64,000 bases of DNA from Anaerolineales bacterium (GCA_016789305.1 JAEURJ010000005.1:1-64000), one strand, 5' to 3'. Numbered from the stretch's first letter, positions 8,439 through 17,137 are shown. Notes: generated by a model from the sequence alone, not told the origin. Translations and numbers: made by a program.

Positions 8439-9713
8439 ATGCTCCAAAGGACCGCGCGTGCGCTGGAATTTCTGTTGATCTTTTTCATCTTCTCGGCAAT
8501 CCTTGCATACAGCAACCCTTCGCTGACAGACGATATAGAAAGAGTCCGCACCTACACCCGCGACATCGAGTTCAACTACATTACCTGGACCGTGGATGCG
8601 GCACTTCTAAAATTAAAGACTTCATCCATTGGCGCCCCGCACATTCTGGATCGAGAGACCCAAAAATTAATTGTCACGGAATACTTACGTACAACACAAA
8701 GTATTGTCGCAAAAGAAAGCACCTTGCAGGAAATCTACGCAGACCCGGCCATAATGGACAAGGAATCAGCTTCCGCAGATTTACTCGCAAATCTTGACAG
8801 GGAATATAAACGGCAAATGGACCTCGCTCCTTTTGCGGAAGCAGTATTGCAGGAACAAGTCAGTGAAGTTTTGGAAGAGATCGGCCTCACCACCTTGGGG
8901 CAGCCGATCCCCAGTCTGCTGTTCCATTCCACCCCGTTGCCGGATGCGCTGATCGTCTCCAAACGCGACAAGATCGAGCAGATCGCCAACATCTCTTTGG
9001 ATCCCAACATCACCGTCGATCAACAAGCCGCACTGGAAGCGCAGATCGACAAAGATCTCGACACATCATCGCTCGTTGTGCAGATCGGCGGAGTGGGCGT
9101 CTATCCCACGATGGTGATGCGCACCACCGACCTTCCCTGGCTTCTCAACACCATCTCGCATGAATGGACACACAACTACCTCACGTTGCGTCCGCTCGGC
9201 TTTTTATACACAGCCGACCCGACATTGCGAACGATGAACGAGACCACCGCTTCCATCGCAGGCGACGAGATCGGAGCGCTCGTCCTGAAAAAGTTTTACC
9301 CGGAACTGGCAAACGCTTCGCCCATAATCCCCGGCCTGATCTCTGCGCCGTTCGACCACCCCGAACCCGGAGATTTTCTCCGCCCGCCCTTTGACTTTCG
9401 CGCTGAAATGTACATTACCCGCACCGGCGCAGACGCACTTCTCGCCGAAGGAAAAATAGATGAAGCCGAAGCCTACATGGAATCACGCCGGCAGATTTTT
9501 CTGAAGCACGGTTATCTGCTTCGAAAGATCAACCAGGCTTATTTTGCATTTTATGGTGCCTACGCCGATTCGCCGGGCGGCGCTGCCGGCGAGGACCCGG
9601 TCGGCCCGGCTGTTCGTGAACTGCGCGCCCAAAGCGATTCGCTGACAGACTTTCTCAATACCATCTCATGGATGTATGAATTCGAACAACTGCAAGAAGC
9701 GATCCAAAAATAG
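8439..9713 (+). CDS. Putative membrane-anchored zinc metallopeptidase (HEXXH)
   Basis: A 424-residue protein starting at the ATG that follows a TATAAT box; the frame is open further upstream but without start signals. A membrane segment covers residues 6-24. HEWTH lies at about residues 240-244 and NETTASIAGDEIG follows some 27 residues later, the usual spacing for a glutamate third zinc ligand in gluzincins. The C-terminal region reads YGAYADSPGGAAGEDP and may contact substrate. I infer an outward-facing peptidase anchored by its N-terminus. I do not recognise the exact family, and similar unnamed proteins may exist in relatives. Confidence 0.75.
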   Translation: MLQRTARALEFLLIFFIFSAILAYSNPSLTDDIERVRTYTRDIEFNYITWTVDAALLKLKTSSIGAPHILDRETQKLIVTEYLRTTQSIVAKESTLQEIYADPAIMDKESASADLLANLDREYKRQMDLAPFAEAVLQEQVSEVLEEIGLTTLGQPIPSLLFHSTPLPDALIVSKRDKIEQIANISLDPNITVDQQAALEAQIDKDLDTSSLVVQIGGVGVYPTMVMRTTDLPWLLNTISHEWTHNYLTLRPLGFLYTADPTLRTMNETTASIAGDEIGALVLKKFYPELANASPIIPGLISAPFDHPEPGDFLRPPFDFRAEMYITRTGADALLAEGKIDEAEAYMESRRQIFLKHGYLLRKINQAYFAFYGAYADSPGGAAGEDPVGPAVRELRAQSDSLTDFLNTISWMYEFEQLQEAIQK

Positions 9714-9742
9714 CTCTCGATAAAAGAAAAGACTCACCTTCG

Positions 9743-10981
9743 ATGAAACCCACTCACTTCCTGTTGATATTATTCAGTGCAAGCCTGTTTCTCTTAAGCG
9801 CCTGCTCCTCTCAAAACAGCACTCCCACCGCGCCTTTTGTCGCCGATCCCATCGTCGTTGTGGATACTCCCACCTCCGCCATTTCATGTGCGACGGTCTC
9901 CACTGTGCCCACACCTGTGCCAGATCAAAACTCACTCATTCCAGCCGCCACCAATGCGGATTTTTCCATCGGCCCGGCAGATGCGCCTGTCACCCTCATC
10001 GAATACTGTGACTTCCAGTCCCCCGGCTGTTTGGACCAGGCATACACCATCGGCTGGCTACTGGAGAATCATGATGACTTGCGTTTCGTTTTTCGTCCCA
10101 TTGCCTTGACCGGCGATGTGGATAAAGCCGATAAAGCCTTCATCGCCGCGATGGCCGCCGACAAGCAGGGAAAATTCTGGGCCATGTACAATCTGCTTTT
10201 CACAAAGCACAAAGACTGGGCAGCCCTTGACCCAAATGAATTTTATGGCTGGGTTACAAAGGAAGCTCCCGCCGCCGGCATGGACGCGGGTCAACTCACA
10301 GAGGCGATCCATGCCCCTGAAACAACGACCAGAATGACGTCGACAATGGAGGCGGTTAACAAGTTATCCCTTCCGGCGATTCCACTGATCCTCATCAATG
10401 GTTCGCTGCAGCCCTCCTATCTATTGGATGCCCAAAGCCTGAATGATGCCGTTGGGCTGATCGCACTTGGGCAAAAACAATTTTCGCAATGCCCGCCTTT
10501 TACGGTGGATGCGGCCAAAAATTACATTGCCACGATCCATACCGAAAAGGGTGATATTGTGATGCAGTTATACGCGGACAAGGCACCGCTCGCTGTCAAC
10601 TCATTTATTTTTCTTGCGAAACAGGGCTGGTTCGACAACGTTTCTTTCCATCGTGTGATTCCCGGTTTTGTGGCGCAAAGCGGTGACCCCAGCGGAACCG
10701 GCCGTGGAAACCCCGGCTATTTTTTCAAAACAGAATTAAGCGACCTGCTTTTTGATTCGCCTGGCATGGTCGCCATGGCAAACTCCGGGCCGGATACAAA
10801 TGGAAGCCAGTTCTTCATTACCTTTGCACCGGCAGCGCATCTCAATGGCAGCTATACTATTTTCGGAAAAGTGATCAGCGGACTCGATGTAGCGGAACAA
10901 TTGACTCCGCGCAACGAAGCCGAAAATCCTCTCGCTCCCACGGGGGATAAAATCTTGAACGTGGAAATCGAAGAAAAATAA
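9743..10981 (+). CDS. Lipoprotein: DsbA-like thioredoxin-fold domain fused to cyclophilin isomerase
   Basis: A 412-residue two-domain exported protein. A signal peptide with lipobox LSAC (Cys21) is followed by a linker, a DsbA/thioredoxin-4-type domain (about 70-240) and a cyclophilin peptidyl-prolyl isomerase domain (about 255-410) with VSFHRVIPGF, the GSQFFIT motif and HLNGSYTIFGKV. The usual FxCPxC redox site is replaced by FQSPGC, so the first (nucleophilic) Cys of CXXC is lost although another Cys lies just before. It probably helps fold exported proteins by proline isomerisation, with the thioredoxin fold binding rather than oxidising. Its stop overlaps the next start (TAATG). Confidence 0.88.
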   Translation: MKPTHFLLILFSASLFLLSACSSQNSTPTAPFVADPIVVVDTPTSAISCATVSTVPTPVPDQNSLIPAATNADFSIGPADAPVTLIEYCDFQSPGCLDQAYTIGWLLENHDDLRFVFRPIALTGDVDKADKAFIAAMAADKQGKFWAMYNLLFTKHKDWAALDPNEFYGWVTKEAPAAGMDAGQLTEAIHAPETTTRMTSTMEAVNKLSLPAIPLILINGSLQPSYLLDAQSLNDAVGLIALGQKQFSQCPPFTVDAAKNYIATIHTEKGDIVMQLYADKAPLAVNSFIFLAKQGWFDNVSFHRVIPGFVAQSGDPSGTGRGNPGYFFKTELSDLLFDSPGMVAMANSGPDTNGSQFFITFAPAAHLNGSYTIFGKVISGLDVAEQLTPRNEAENPLAPTGDKILNVEIEEK

Positions 10982-12234
10982 TGGAAATCAAAATAACGCG
11001 AGACCAAAAAACACACTGGCCATCCATTCTGATCCTGATCGTTCTTGCCATTGGAATTGTCTTCTTTTTGGGCATTTCCTTTGTGATGAGTCTTCTATCG
11101 GTTGTACAGCTTTTTGATGATTCAGGCACTGCCGCGGATAATATGATCGTCGCCTTCTCGGCGGGGAGCGAGTTTATTTTATTGCTGATTTGCGCATGGT
11201 TCGTCTTCCAAAAAACCAGCGGGAACGAATCGGCGGAACGGCCGGGCAATTTTCCATTTGCGAGCTGGCAGTTGCTGGTTATTCCCTTGATCGTACTTGT
11301 ATCCATCTCATTCGGTGGGGTGATCACATATGCTGCAAATAAATATCTCTCCTGGTTCTTCCTCCCGCTGGCCACATTGTTTGTGATCCTGCCGCCCATT
11401 TTTCTGTATGTGGGACTGGGTTCCAATGGGATCGGAATCGGTCCACGCTGGCGCACATGGGGCACAATCGGCCTTGGGTTGACCATCAGCCCTGCGCTCA
11501 TGATCGCGCTTGAGCTTTTTATTTTGATCTTTGCCCTGCTCGTGGTTGCTGTTTTTCTTTCGTTTCAACCCGGCAAATTACAGGAGTATCAATTCTTTTT
11601 TCAGCAGTTAAACCGCCAAACGGATCAGGATGCCGCGCTTGAGATGGTCGCTCCCTATTTATCCGATCCGCGCGTGATCGCTGCCATCTTCGGGTACATC
11701 GCTTTGATCGTTCCGCTGATTGAGGAAATGCTCAAGCCATTGGCTGTCTGGCTCTTTGCACGCAGCATCGCAAAACCTTCCCAGGGTTTCGTGTTGGGAA
11801 TGTTAAGCGGCGGTGCCTTTGCCGTCATTGAAAGTTTAAATGCCAGCGCCGATGGATCGGAATCATGGCCGGTGGTGGTGGGTGTGCGAGCCGGAACCAG
11901 CCTGCTGCATATTGTATTAACCGGTTTAATGGGTCATGCCATCGTCGGCGCATTTCAGGAAAAACGGATCGGACGCTTGTTCGCAACTTATTTCAGCGTG
12001 GTTGCGATCCACGGGATTTGGAATGCATGTGCCATTGCTGCGGGGCTATCTGCCAACGGCGAAGCTTTGGGACGGCCGGAATGGATGGCTGCCTTCCTCC
12101 CCGCTTCGCTTTGCGGGCTTGGCGTTTTGGGAATTGGCATCTTCACGGTCCTGATCGCATCCAATCGAAAAATTCACACCCTGGCAAAAGCAACGCCGGT
12201 TCCAGTTTCGCTGCCTGTGGAAGATAAAGAGTAA
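10981..12234 (+). CDS. PrsW-family intramembrane metalloprotease-like protein
   Basis: A 417-residue polytopic membrane protein with about nine hydrophobic segments. The C-terminal half carries the PrsW pattern: EEMLKP near residue 248, FAVIES near 280, HIVLTGLMGHA near 310 and HGIWNA near 344. PrsW cleaves the anti-sigma factor RsiW in Bacillus; members of this larger family are putative glutamic/metal-type membrane proteases, and many have unknown targets. No anti-sigma factor gene lies nearby. It is translationally coupled to the isomerase lipoprotein gene (TAATG), which suggests a shared envelope-stress or export role. Confidence 0.85.
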   Translation: MEIKITRDQKTHWPSILILIVLAIGIVFFLGISFVMSLLSVVQLFDDSGTAADNMIVAFSAGSEFILLLICAWFVFQKTSGNESAERPGNFPFASWQLLVIPLIVLVSISFGGVITYAANKYLSWFFLPLATLFVILPPIFLYVGLGSNGIGIGPRWRTWGTIGLGLTISPALMIALELFILIFALLVVAVFLSFQPGKLQEYQFFFQQLNRQTDQDAALEMVAPYLSDPRVIAAIFGYIALIVPLIEEMLKPLAVWLFARSIAKPSQGFVLGMLSGGAFAVIESLNASADGSESWPVVVGVRAGTSLLHIVLTGLMGHAIVGAFQEKRIGRLFATYFSVVAIHGIWNACAIAAGLSANGEALGRPEWMAAFLPASLCGLGVLGIGIFTVLIASNRKIHTLAKATPVPVSLPVEDKE

Positions 12235-12237
12235 AAT
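12232..12237 (+). promoter_or_regulatory. -10-like box of trmI, probable leaderless start
   Basis: TAAAAT overlapping the stop codon of the preceding gene, with 6 nt to the ATG at 12244 and no Shine-Dalgarno sequence in the gap. Confidence 0.5.
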
Positions 12238-12243
12238 ACCTGC

Positions 12244-13131
12244 ATGACTTATTCCTCCGTTGCACGGGATGGCGACCTCGCACAATTGGTCGGCCTCAAT
12301 CACAAGAACTTTATTTTTACACTCAAAACAGGCGGCAATTTTCAAACCCATCGCGGCGTCCTGTATCACGACGAACTCATCGGCAAATCCTGGGGCACGC
12401 AAGTGTTCAGTCACATGGGCGCGCCGTTTTTTCTTCTTCAGCCCTCGGTTGCGGATATTCTCATCGATCTCCCGCGCAACACGCAGATCCTGTACCCAAA
12501 GGATATCGGTTTCATTCTCATGGCGATGGGCGTCGCTCCGGGCCAGCATGTGATGGAAGCCGGCACAGGCTCAGGCTCCATGACCATCGCGATGGCAACA
12601 GCCGTCGGCGCGGAAGGACGCGTGACGTCGTACGAGCAGCGGCCCGATATGCAAAATCTTGCCCAAAAAAATCTCGAACGCGTCGGACTCGCTTCACGCG
12701 TGAACTTCAAGCTGCGCGACATCCAATTGGGTTTTGACGAAACGGACGCAGACGCCTTCTTCCTCGATGTGCAAAATCCATACGATTATCTCGAACAGGT
12801 GCGCAACGCATTGAAACCCGGCGGATTCTTTTCCACACTGGTGCCCACGTTCAATCAAGTGGAAAAAACCTTGTACGCGTTACGACAAAATAAATATGCT
12901 TTCGTGGAAGTGTGTGAAATCATTTTGCGTTTCTACAAACCCGAACCCACCCGCCTGCGCCCCGTGGACCGCATGGTGGCGCACACCGGCTTCCTGATCT
13001 TTGCCAGAAAGATCGAACCCAGCAACGACCCGCGCGGTTTGGAACTTGCCAACGAAGCCGGTGTTGGCTCGATGCAGGAAATTAAATCAACTCCGAAAGC
13101 GGAAGAGGAAGCAACCGATGTTTCGTCGTAG
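12244..13131 (+). CDS. trmI: tRNA (adenine-N1)-methyltransferase (m1A58), TrmI family
   Basis: A 295-residue SAM-dependent methyltransferase that modifies A58 in the T loop of tRNAs. The N-terminal beta domain has the TrmI-type GGNFQTHRGVLYHDELIGKSWG; the Rossmann domain has the SAM motif EAGTGSGSMT near residue 105 and the acidic YEQRPD at the end of strand 2. The conserved FLDVQNPYD marks the active site. The C-terminal ~30 residues are low-complexity and unlike the family core. The next gene overlaps its 3' end by 14 nt. Confidence 0.93.
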   Translation: MTYSSVARDGDLAQLVGLNHKNFIFTLKTGGNFQTHRGVLYHDELIGKSWGTQVFSHMGAPFFLLQPSVADILIDLPRNTQILYPKDIGFILMAMGVAPGQHVMEAGTGSGSMTIAMATAVGAEGRVTSYEQRPDMQNLAQKNLERVGLASRVNFKLRDIQLGFDETDADAFFLDVQNPYDYLEQVRNALKPGGFFSTLVPTFNQVEKTLYALRQNKYAFVEVCEIILRFYKPEPTRLRPVDRMVAHTGFLIFARKIEPSNDPRGLELANEAGVGSMQEIKSTPKAEEEATDVSS

Positions 13132-13666
13132 ACCTTTACGGGGCGGATTTCGTCGCGCCGGGATGCCGGAAGTGCCGCCGATGTTGCGCCGTGCGCATCA
13201 ATTGATGGAAAACGGAAATTACGCCGAAGCACAGGAAGCATTTGAAATGCTTGCCAAACGTGCTGAAGATAAGTTTCCTGAACGCGCTCCATTTTTATTT
13301 TTGCAGGCGGGTCAAGCCGCGATCTTCGGCGGCCAAACCAAAAAGGGAATCGCCCATTTGCGTAGCGGGCTGACCATGCTTGCGACTCAGCAGCGTTACC
13401 ATCGTCTGCATATATTGGGTCAACAAGCAGTGGACGAATTAATAGCACGCGGTTTAACCGCTGAAGCAGCCGAGATCAGCGAAGTTATCAAAAATAATTT
13501 ACCGGCAGAAGTCGTATCCGCACTGGTTGAAGTTGAAAAAAAGAAACCCATTCTGCCTACGCATTGTCCATCATGTGGAGCGGCCCTGAAACCCACGGAC
13601 GTGGAATGGCTGGATGAAGTCACCGCCGAATGTGAATATTGCGGAAGTCCGGTGCGAGGCGAATAA
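13118..13666 (+). CDS. TPR-like protein with C-terminal zinc ribbon
   Basis: A 183-residue basic protein whose start (ATG at 13118) overlaps the end of trmI. After an Arg-rich N-terminus, helical repeats with alternating Ala/Leu and the pattern ENGNYAEAQEAFEMLAKRAE resemble a TPR-type scaffold (residues about 20-110). The C-terminus has two Cys pairs, CPSCG near 150 and CEYCG near 172, forming a zinc ribbon. It may bind RNA, protein or tRNA-related partners in view of the neighbour; that is inference. No catalytic motif is visible. Confidence 0.75.
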   Translation: MFRRRPLRGGFRRAGMPEVPPMLRRAHQLMENGNYAEAQEAFEMLAKRAEDKFPERAPFLFLQAGQAAIFGGQTKKGIAHLRSGLTMLATQQRYHRLHILGQQAVDELIARGLTAEAAEISEVIKNNLPAEVVSALVEVEKKKPILPTHCPSCGAALKPTDVEWLDEVTAECEYCGSPVRGE

Positions 13667-13723
13667 CCTCGTTATGATTCCCTGAGGGAGCGTTCGTTGC
13701 GACCGAAGGTCTCGATTTTATCT

Positions 13724-14323
13724 ATGAATATCACTCAGGAATATATCGCCGAAAAATTACGGGTCGCTGAACAAAACTCCGTGAACTCGGAAGATTATGC
13801 GGAGATGGCGGTCAAACCCGGCATGAAACTGCGCAGCGCCGCAGTCCTTCTCCCCCTCATGTTCTACAATAATGAATGGCACATCCTCTACACCCGCCGC
13901 ACGGACCGGGTCGAATCGCACAAGGGACAGGTCTCCTTCCCCGGCGGTGCGAGCGACGAAGGCGAAACCACACCCGAACAAACCGCCCTGCGCGAAGCGG
14001 ACGAAGAGATCGGCATGAAACCGGAAGATGTGACCACGCTCGGAAGATTGAATCGCATGATCACGATCAGCAGTTATCGCGTCACCCCGGTGGTTGGGAT
14101 CATCCCCTGGCCGTATGCCTTCAAAGTCGCCGGGGTGGAAGTGGCCCGCGTATTTACCATTCCATTGTTATGGCTTGCCAATCGAAACAATTACTGGGAA
14201 TTTTCCCTGCGCGAATCGGAACGGTCGCTGATCGCCTATCACCCCTACGATGGCGAATTGCTCTGGGGAGCCACCGCCAGGATGACGGTCAATTTTTTGA
14301 AGACGATTGAAGTTTTGAAATGA
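13724..14323 (+). CDS. Nudix hydrolase, CoA-pyrophosphatase-like
   Basis: A 199-residue Nudix enzyme. The Nudix box runs from GGASDEGETT through READEEIG (about residues 75-95), and the preceding SHKGQVSFPGG is typical of the NudL/CoA pyrophosphatase group, which cleaves CoA or other nucleoside diphosphates. The ATG at 13724 is preferred to an upstream in-frame TTG because homology-like sequence begins after it. The stop overlaps the next ORF's start (ATGA). The exact substrate is not decided by sequence. Confidence 0.88.
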   Translation: MNITQEYIAEKLRVAEQNSVNSEDYAEMAVKPGMKLRSAAVLLPLMFYNNEWHILYTRRTDRVESHKGQVSFPGGASDEGETTPEQTALREADEEIGMKPEDVTTLGRLNRMITISSYRVTPVVGIIPWPYAFKVAGVEVARVFTIPLLWLANRNNYWEFSLRESERSLIAYHPYDGELLWGATARMTVNFLKTIEVLK

Positions 14324-14580
14324 AAATTACGAAATCCGAATTAGAGATTTTTCGAGCTGAAATTATTAATTGTTTAATTACCTTTGGAAATCTGCAAGAG
14401 GCGGAGGCGATTGAATTAATGGACTTCGCAAAGATGTTTGAGGATAAATCCGAAATGGCCATTAATTTGCTGTTTCACGAGCCGCCTTATTACTGGGCCA
14501 TGGTTTTGCTTCATCCGGAAAACTCGGAATGGCATAGAGATGAAAAACTATGGCCCCCACCAAAAGGGTATATATCCTAA
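14320..14580 (+). CDS. Small hypothetical protein, 86 residues
   Basis: A short acidic helical protein (N-terminal half predicted as helices rich in Glu, Leu and Ile; C-terminal EPPYYWAMVLLHPEN and WPPPKGY). It is coupled to the Nudix gene by an ATGA overlap and is followed directly by a strong terminator, which supports it as the real last gene of the operon. Its codon use is AT-richer than its neighbours. Function unknown. Confidence 0.6.
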   Translation: MKITKSELEIFRAEIINCLITFGNLQEAEAIELMDFAKMFEDKSEMAINLLFHEPPYYWAMVLLHPENSEWHRDEKLWPPPKGYIS

Positions 14581-14617
14581 AAAGGACCGCCATCGAGAGA
14601 TGGCGGTCCTTTTTTAT
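14577..14617. terminator. Bidirectional intrinsic terminator
   Basis: Perfect 10-bp stem GGACCGCCAT / ATGGCGGTCC (14584-14593, 14600-14609), flanked by A-rich and T-rich tracts. It ends the plus-strand Nudix operon and the converging minus-strand L25 gene. Confidence 0.9.
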
Positions 14618-14631
14618 TTAGCAGGAAAATC

Positions 14632-15294
14632 CTACTTCTTTTCTTCTTCCTTCTTACCACGTTCCACGGCGATCTCAGGAGATGCGGCGGCAGCGTCAGT
14701 CGCGGCAACAGCGCCAGCGGCGGGAGCCTCAACTGCATCCACCTTGGGAGCGGTAGCCACGGCGATCATTTCGCCTTCATCGGTGATCACACGGACATTC
14801 TCAGGGAGGACCAGGTCGCTCACATGAATGCCATCGCCAACCAGCTTCAAAGCAGAGATATCCACATCGATATTCTCGGGGAGATCAGCGGGCAAACATT
14901 CCACTTCCAGTGTTTCAATACCGCGAACGAGCACGGCGTTGTAATCCTTCACAGCAGCGGAAACGCCGATGAGATGAATGCGGGCGCGTGCGCGGATCTT
15001 CTCAGTAAGATCCACTGCGAGGAAATCGATGTGAGTGAGCACATCCTTGATGTAATTGCGTTGTTTTTCGCGAACGAGTGCAGGGTATTCCTTGCCATCC
15101 AGATCGATCGTCACCAAACTGGAGGAGGACAATTTATTCAATACCAGCGTCGTTTTATGAGCATCCAACAAAATAGCAACCGGCTCCACGTGGCGACCAT
15201 AGATCACGGCGGGCAATTTCCCCGCGCGGCGCAAAGCACCGACCTGCTTGCCGATCACATCACGTTTTTCTGCCTTCAGTACAACTTTATCCAT
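14632..15294 (-). CDS. rplY: 50S ribosomal protein L25 (CTC/TL5 type)
   Basis: A 220-residue two-domain L25/TL5 protein that binds 5S rRNA in the large subunit. The N-terminal L25 domain has LRRAGKLPAVIYGR and the C-terminal TL5-like beta domain runs to about residue 185, followed by an Ala/Glu/Lys-rich tail. The start at 15294 is chosen over an in-frame ATG at 15324 because GAGGAG stands 5 nt upstream of it. The gene stands alone, ended by the shared terminator at 14577-14617. Confidence 0.93.
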   Translation of the reverse strand: MDKVVLKAEKRDVIGKQVGALRRAGKLPAVIYGRHVEPVAILLDAHKTTLVLNKLSSSSLVTIDLDGKEYPALVREKQRNYIKDVLTHIDFLAVDLTEKIRARARIHLIGVSAAVKDYNAVLVRGIETLEVECLPADLPENIDVDISALKLVGDGIHVSDLVLPENVRVITDEGEMIAVATAPKVDAVEAPAAGAVAATDAAAASPEIAVERGKKEEEKK

Positions 15295-15398
15295 CTTTAC
15301 TCCTCGGACGCCTCTCACCATCACGCTGTCAGCGCGGTTACCTTCGTCCTATGAAATGATTTTCTGCAAAGCGGCCATGCCGCTTTAAACATTCAAGA

Positions 15399-15923
15399 TT
15401 ATTTTCGGCCGAATAACATCCGGCCCAGCAGCAGCATGATCCCAGCGAATAACCCGCCAACCATGCCTGCGATCAATGCGCCACGGGTATCGATCACCGT
15501 CGTCACATTCCCTTCCACTTTGGGTGAGAGCAGGATGACCGATTCGATCTTCTCACCGCGAACTTCGCGCCCGGCGACCAGACCCACATACGAATTGTTC
15601 AACTCGACGCTTCCCGCCACGACCGCGCCTGCCGCGCCATGCAGGGACATTTTCTCCGCCCGGGCCGCGCCAATCGCAGTAGTCTGTGTGTTGACCTCTA
15701 CCGACCGAACGGTCACCATCGCGGAATCTTTTGTGGAAACGCGATTGCCATTCACGGTCAGTGCGGCGCTCAAATTGAGTTCCACATCTTCCGATTGAAT
15801 TTCCTGCGCCGAACTTTGATGCATCCGCACCAATTCCGCTTTCACAGTTTGAACGTCCACTTGTGAAAGATTGGCAACTTGTGATTGCTCAACAACTTCG
15901 GGGAGATTGGGTTCTTCGATCAT
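15399..15923 (-). CDS. Hypothetical protein with C-terminal membrane anchor
   Basis: A 174-residue protein whose first ~140 residues alternate short hydrophobic and polar stretches (many Val, Ala, Asn and Ser) in a way that suggests a solenoid of beta strands, with a C-terminal membrane segment at about 148-170 ending in a short basic tail. It would face the cytoplasm if inserted as a tail-anchored protein. No enzymatic motif is seen and I do not recognise the family. A terminator separates it from the PIG-L gene upstream. Confidence 0.65.
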   Translation of the reverse strand: MIEEPNLPEVVEQSQVANLSQVDVQTVKAELVRMHQSSAQEIQSEDVELNLSAALTVNGNRVSTKDSAMVTVRSVEVNTQTTAIGAARAEKMSLHGAAGAVVAGSVELNNSYVGLVAGREVRGEKIESVILLSPKVEGNVTTVIDTRGALIAGMVGGLFAGIMLLLGRMLFGRK

Positions 15924-15937
15924 TTTAGGCGTTTCGT

Positions 15938-15964
15938 AGAAAATGCGCCCCCATGCGGAGGCGC
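15938..15964 (-). terminator. Probable terminator after the PIG-L gene
   Basis: 8-bp GC-rich stem (15945-15952 with 15957-15964, one G-T pair, 4-nt loop), followed on the minus strand by ATTTTCTA. Confidence 0.6.
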
Positions 15965-16019
15965 AGGAACAACGGCTAGGATTTTATTCGCGGGCAGGGG
16001 TTTCGTCAAGGCTCGCTGA

Positions 16020-16865
16020 CTAAATCCCCTCAAACAGGTCGTACCGTTTCTTTGCATTCGCAGGGACTGGCGGGTACGCCTGCATATAATCTTCGCGCTC
16101 GCCAAAAAGACGGGTAACGAACCCCATCAGCCCACGGCGCATCTGCATCCCGCCCTGCGAGGCATGGCAGGCACTCGCCCGCGTTTTCATCTCAGAAACC
16201 GAACGGGTGTCCAGCCGCACATGGATCGGGAATGTAACCTCAGCCAATTCCTTGATATTGATATCCCCGTTGCGGCCAAACTTGGTCGGGTCCTTCCCAA
16301 ACAGCGGCATCAACCGCACAGCCGCCTTAAGCAGGCCCTTTGGAAAAACCTGAAAGTACAAGGCTTGCGGCTTGAAAGGCTCACCAGCCTCCGGGTGGAA
16401 AGAGGCGTCGTCCGCTTTTTCGAAGGCTAGCACCGTCGCCTTGTGAATATGGATATGGTCAGGATGTTTATATCCGCCGATGGGATCGAAAGTCAAAACC
16501 ACTTCCGGCTTCAGCTCGCGGATGTATTTCACAACCTTGCCGGCCACCTCGTCAATTGAGTGATTGATCTGTGCCGCAGGATTCTTGTTGTCATCCGAGC
16601 CAAGCATACCCGAGTCGCGATAACCAAGAAAGAACACTTCCTTTAATCCAAGTTCCTTTGCGGCACGCATTAATTCATCAGTACGCATTTCGGCAGTATC
16701 TTTAAAGCCCTTCAAATGCTCGTCATCCACTGTGCCGGCCTCGCCGCGAGTGGCGCAAACATAATAGGTGTCGTATCCTTTTTGAGAATATAAAGCGATC
16801 GTACCGCCGAGACCAAACGATTCATCATCGGGATGTGCAAGAACAGTCAATAAAGTTTTTGTCAT
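16020..16865 (-). CDS. PIG-L/LmbE-family N-deacetylase
   Basis: A 281-residue zinc-dependent deacetylase. The AHPDDE motif at residues 10-15 supplies metal ligands and the catalytic Asp; a second cluster, HPDHIHIH, lies near residue 137. Family members remove acetyl groups from N-acetylglucosamine derivatives, for example in bacillithiol, mycothiol or GPI precursor synthesis. The substrate here is unknown because no thiol-pathway gene is adjacent. The ATG is preceded by GAGG at 7 nt. Confidence 0.9.
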   Translation of the reverse strand: MTKTLLTVLAHPDDESFGLGGTIALYSQKGYDTYYVCATRGEAGTVDDEHLKGFKDTAEMRTDELMRAAKELGLKEVFFLGYRDSGMLGSDDNKNPAAQINHSIDEVAGKVVKYIRELKPEVVLTFDPIGGYKHPDHIHIHKATVLAFEKADDASFHPEAGEPFKPQALYFQVFPKGLLKAAVRLMPLFGKDPTKFGRNGDINIKELAEVTFPIHVRLDTRSVSEMKTRASACHASQGGMQMRRGLMGFVTRLFGEREDYMQAYPPVPANAKKRYDLFEGI

Positions 16866-16895
16866 GATTACCTCGTGAGATAGACGTGCAAGCTG

Positions 16896-16924
16896 TTCAC
16901 AAGTTTACCCCATCGTGATAAAAT
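16896..16924 (+). promoter_or_regulatory. Promoter of the ABC-F leader
   Basis: TTCACA (16896-16901), 17-bp spacer, TAAAAT (16919-16924). Each hexamer differs from consensus at one position. The predicted start, near 16931, lies about 200 nt before the ABC-F ATG. Confidence 0.65.
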
Positions 16925-16953
16925 CCCGTTACGAAGAAAAGGATACCCTGCGA

Positions 16954-16971
16954 ATGACAGACAGCCTGTAA
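16954..16971 (+). CDS. Possible 5-residue leader peptide (MTDSL)
   Basis: ATG ACA GAC AGC CTG TAA, with AAAGGA 10 nt upstream, inside the untranslated leader of the ABC-F gene and ahead of an intrinsic terminator. Tiny leader ORFs of this sort control several ABC-F resistance genes by ribosome stalling. It is too short to score by itself, and support comes only from the context. Confidence 0.35.
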   Translation: MTDSL

Positions 16972-17020
16972 ACCAACCAAGTACTTTAGGGCACTAACCC
17001 GCTGTAACTATTTAATTTCA

Positions 17021-17048
17021 GCCGAGGCTTGCCCTCGGTTTTCGTTTT
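17021..17048 (+). terminator. Intrinsic terminator in the ABC-F leader (attenuator)
   Basis: Stem CCGAGG / CCTCGG (17022-17027, 17033-17038) followed by TTTTCGTTTT. It lies between the leader promoter and the ABC-F gene with no other gene in between. GGGCA at 16989-16993 can pair with TGCCC at 17030-17034 and so disrupt it. Confidence 0.7.
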
Positions 17049-17137
17049 AATTATCCATGTAGGGCAACCCTTCAATCCCCGTCAGACTCCATGAAAATCC
17101 TGGCGTGTCGCCCCTACCGAGACAATACAGGTCCATT

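Noticed and set aside
15367..15385. Terminator between L25 and the next gene
   Set aside because: The GCGGC/GCCGC hairpin has no T-tract on either strand, so I left it out.
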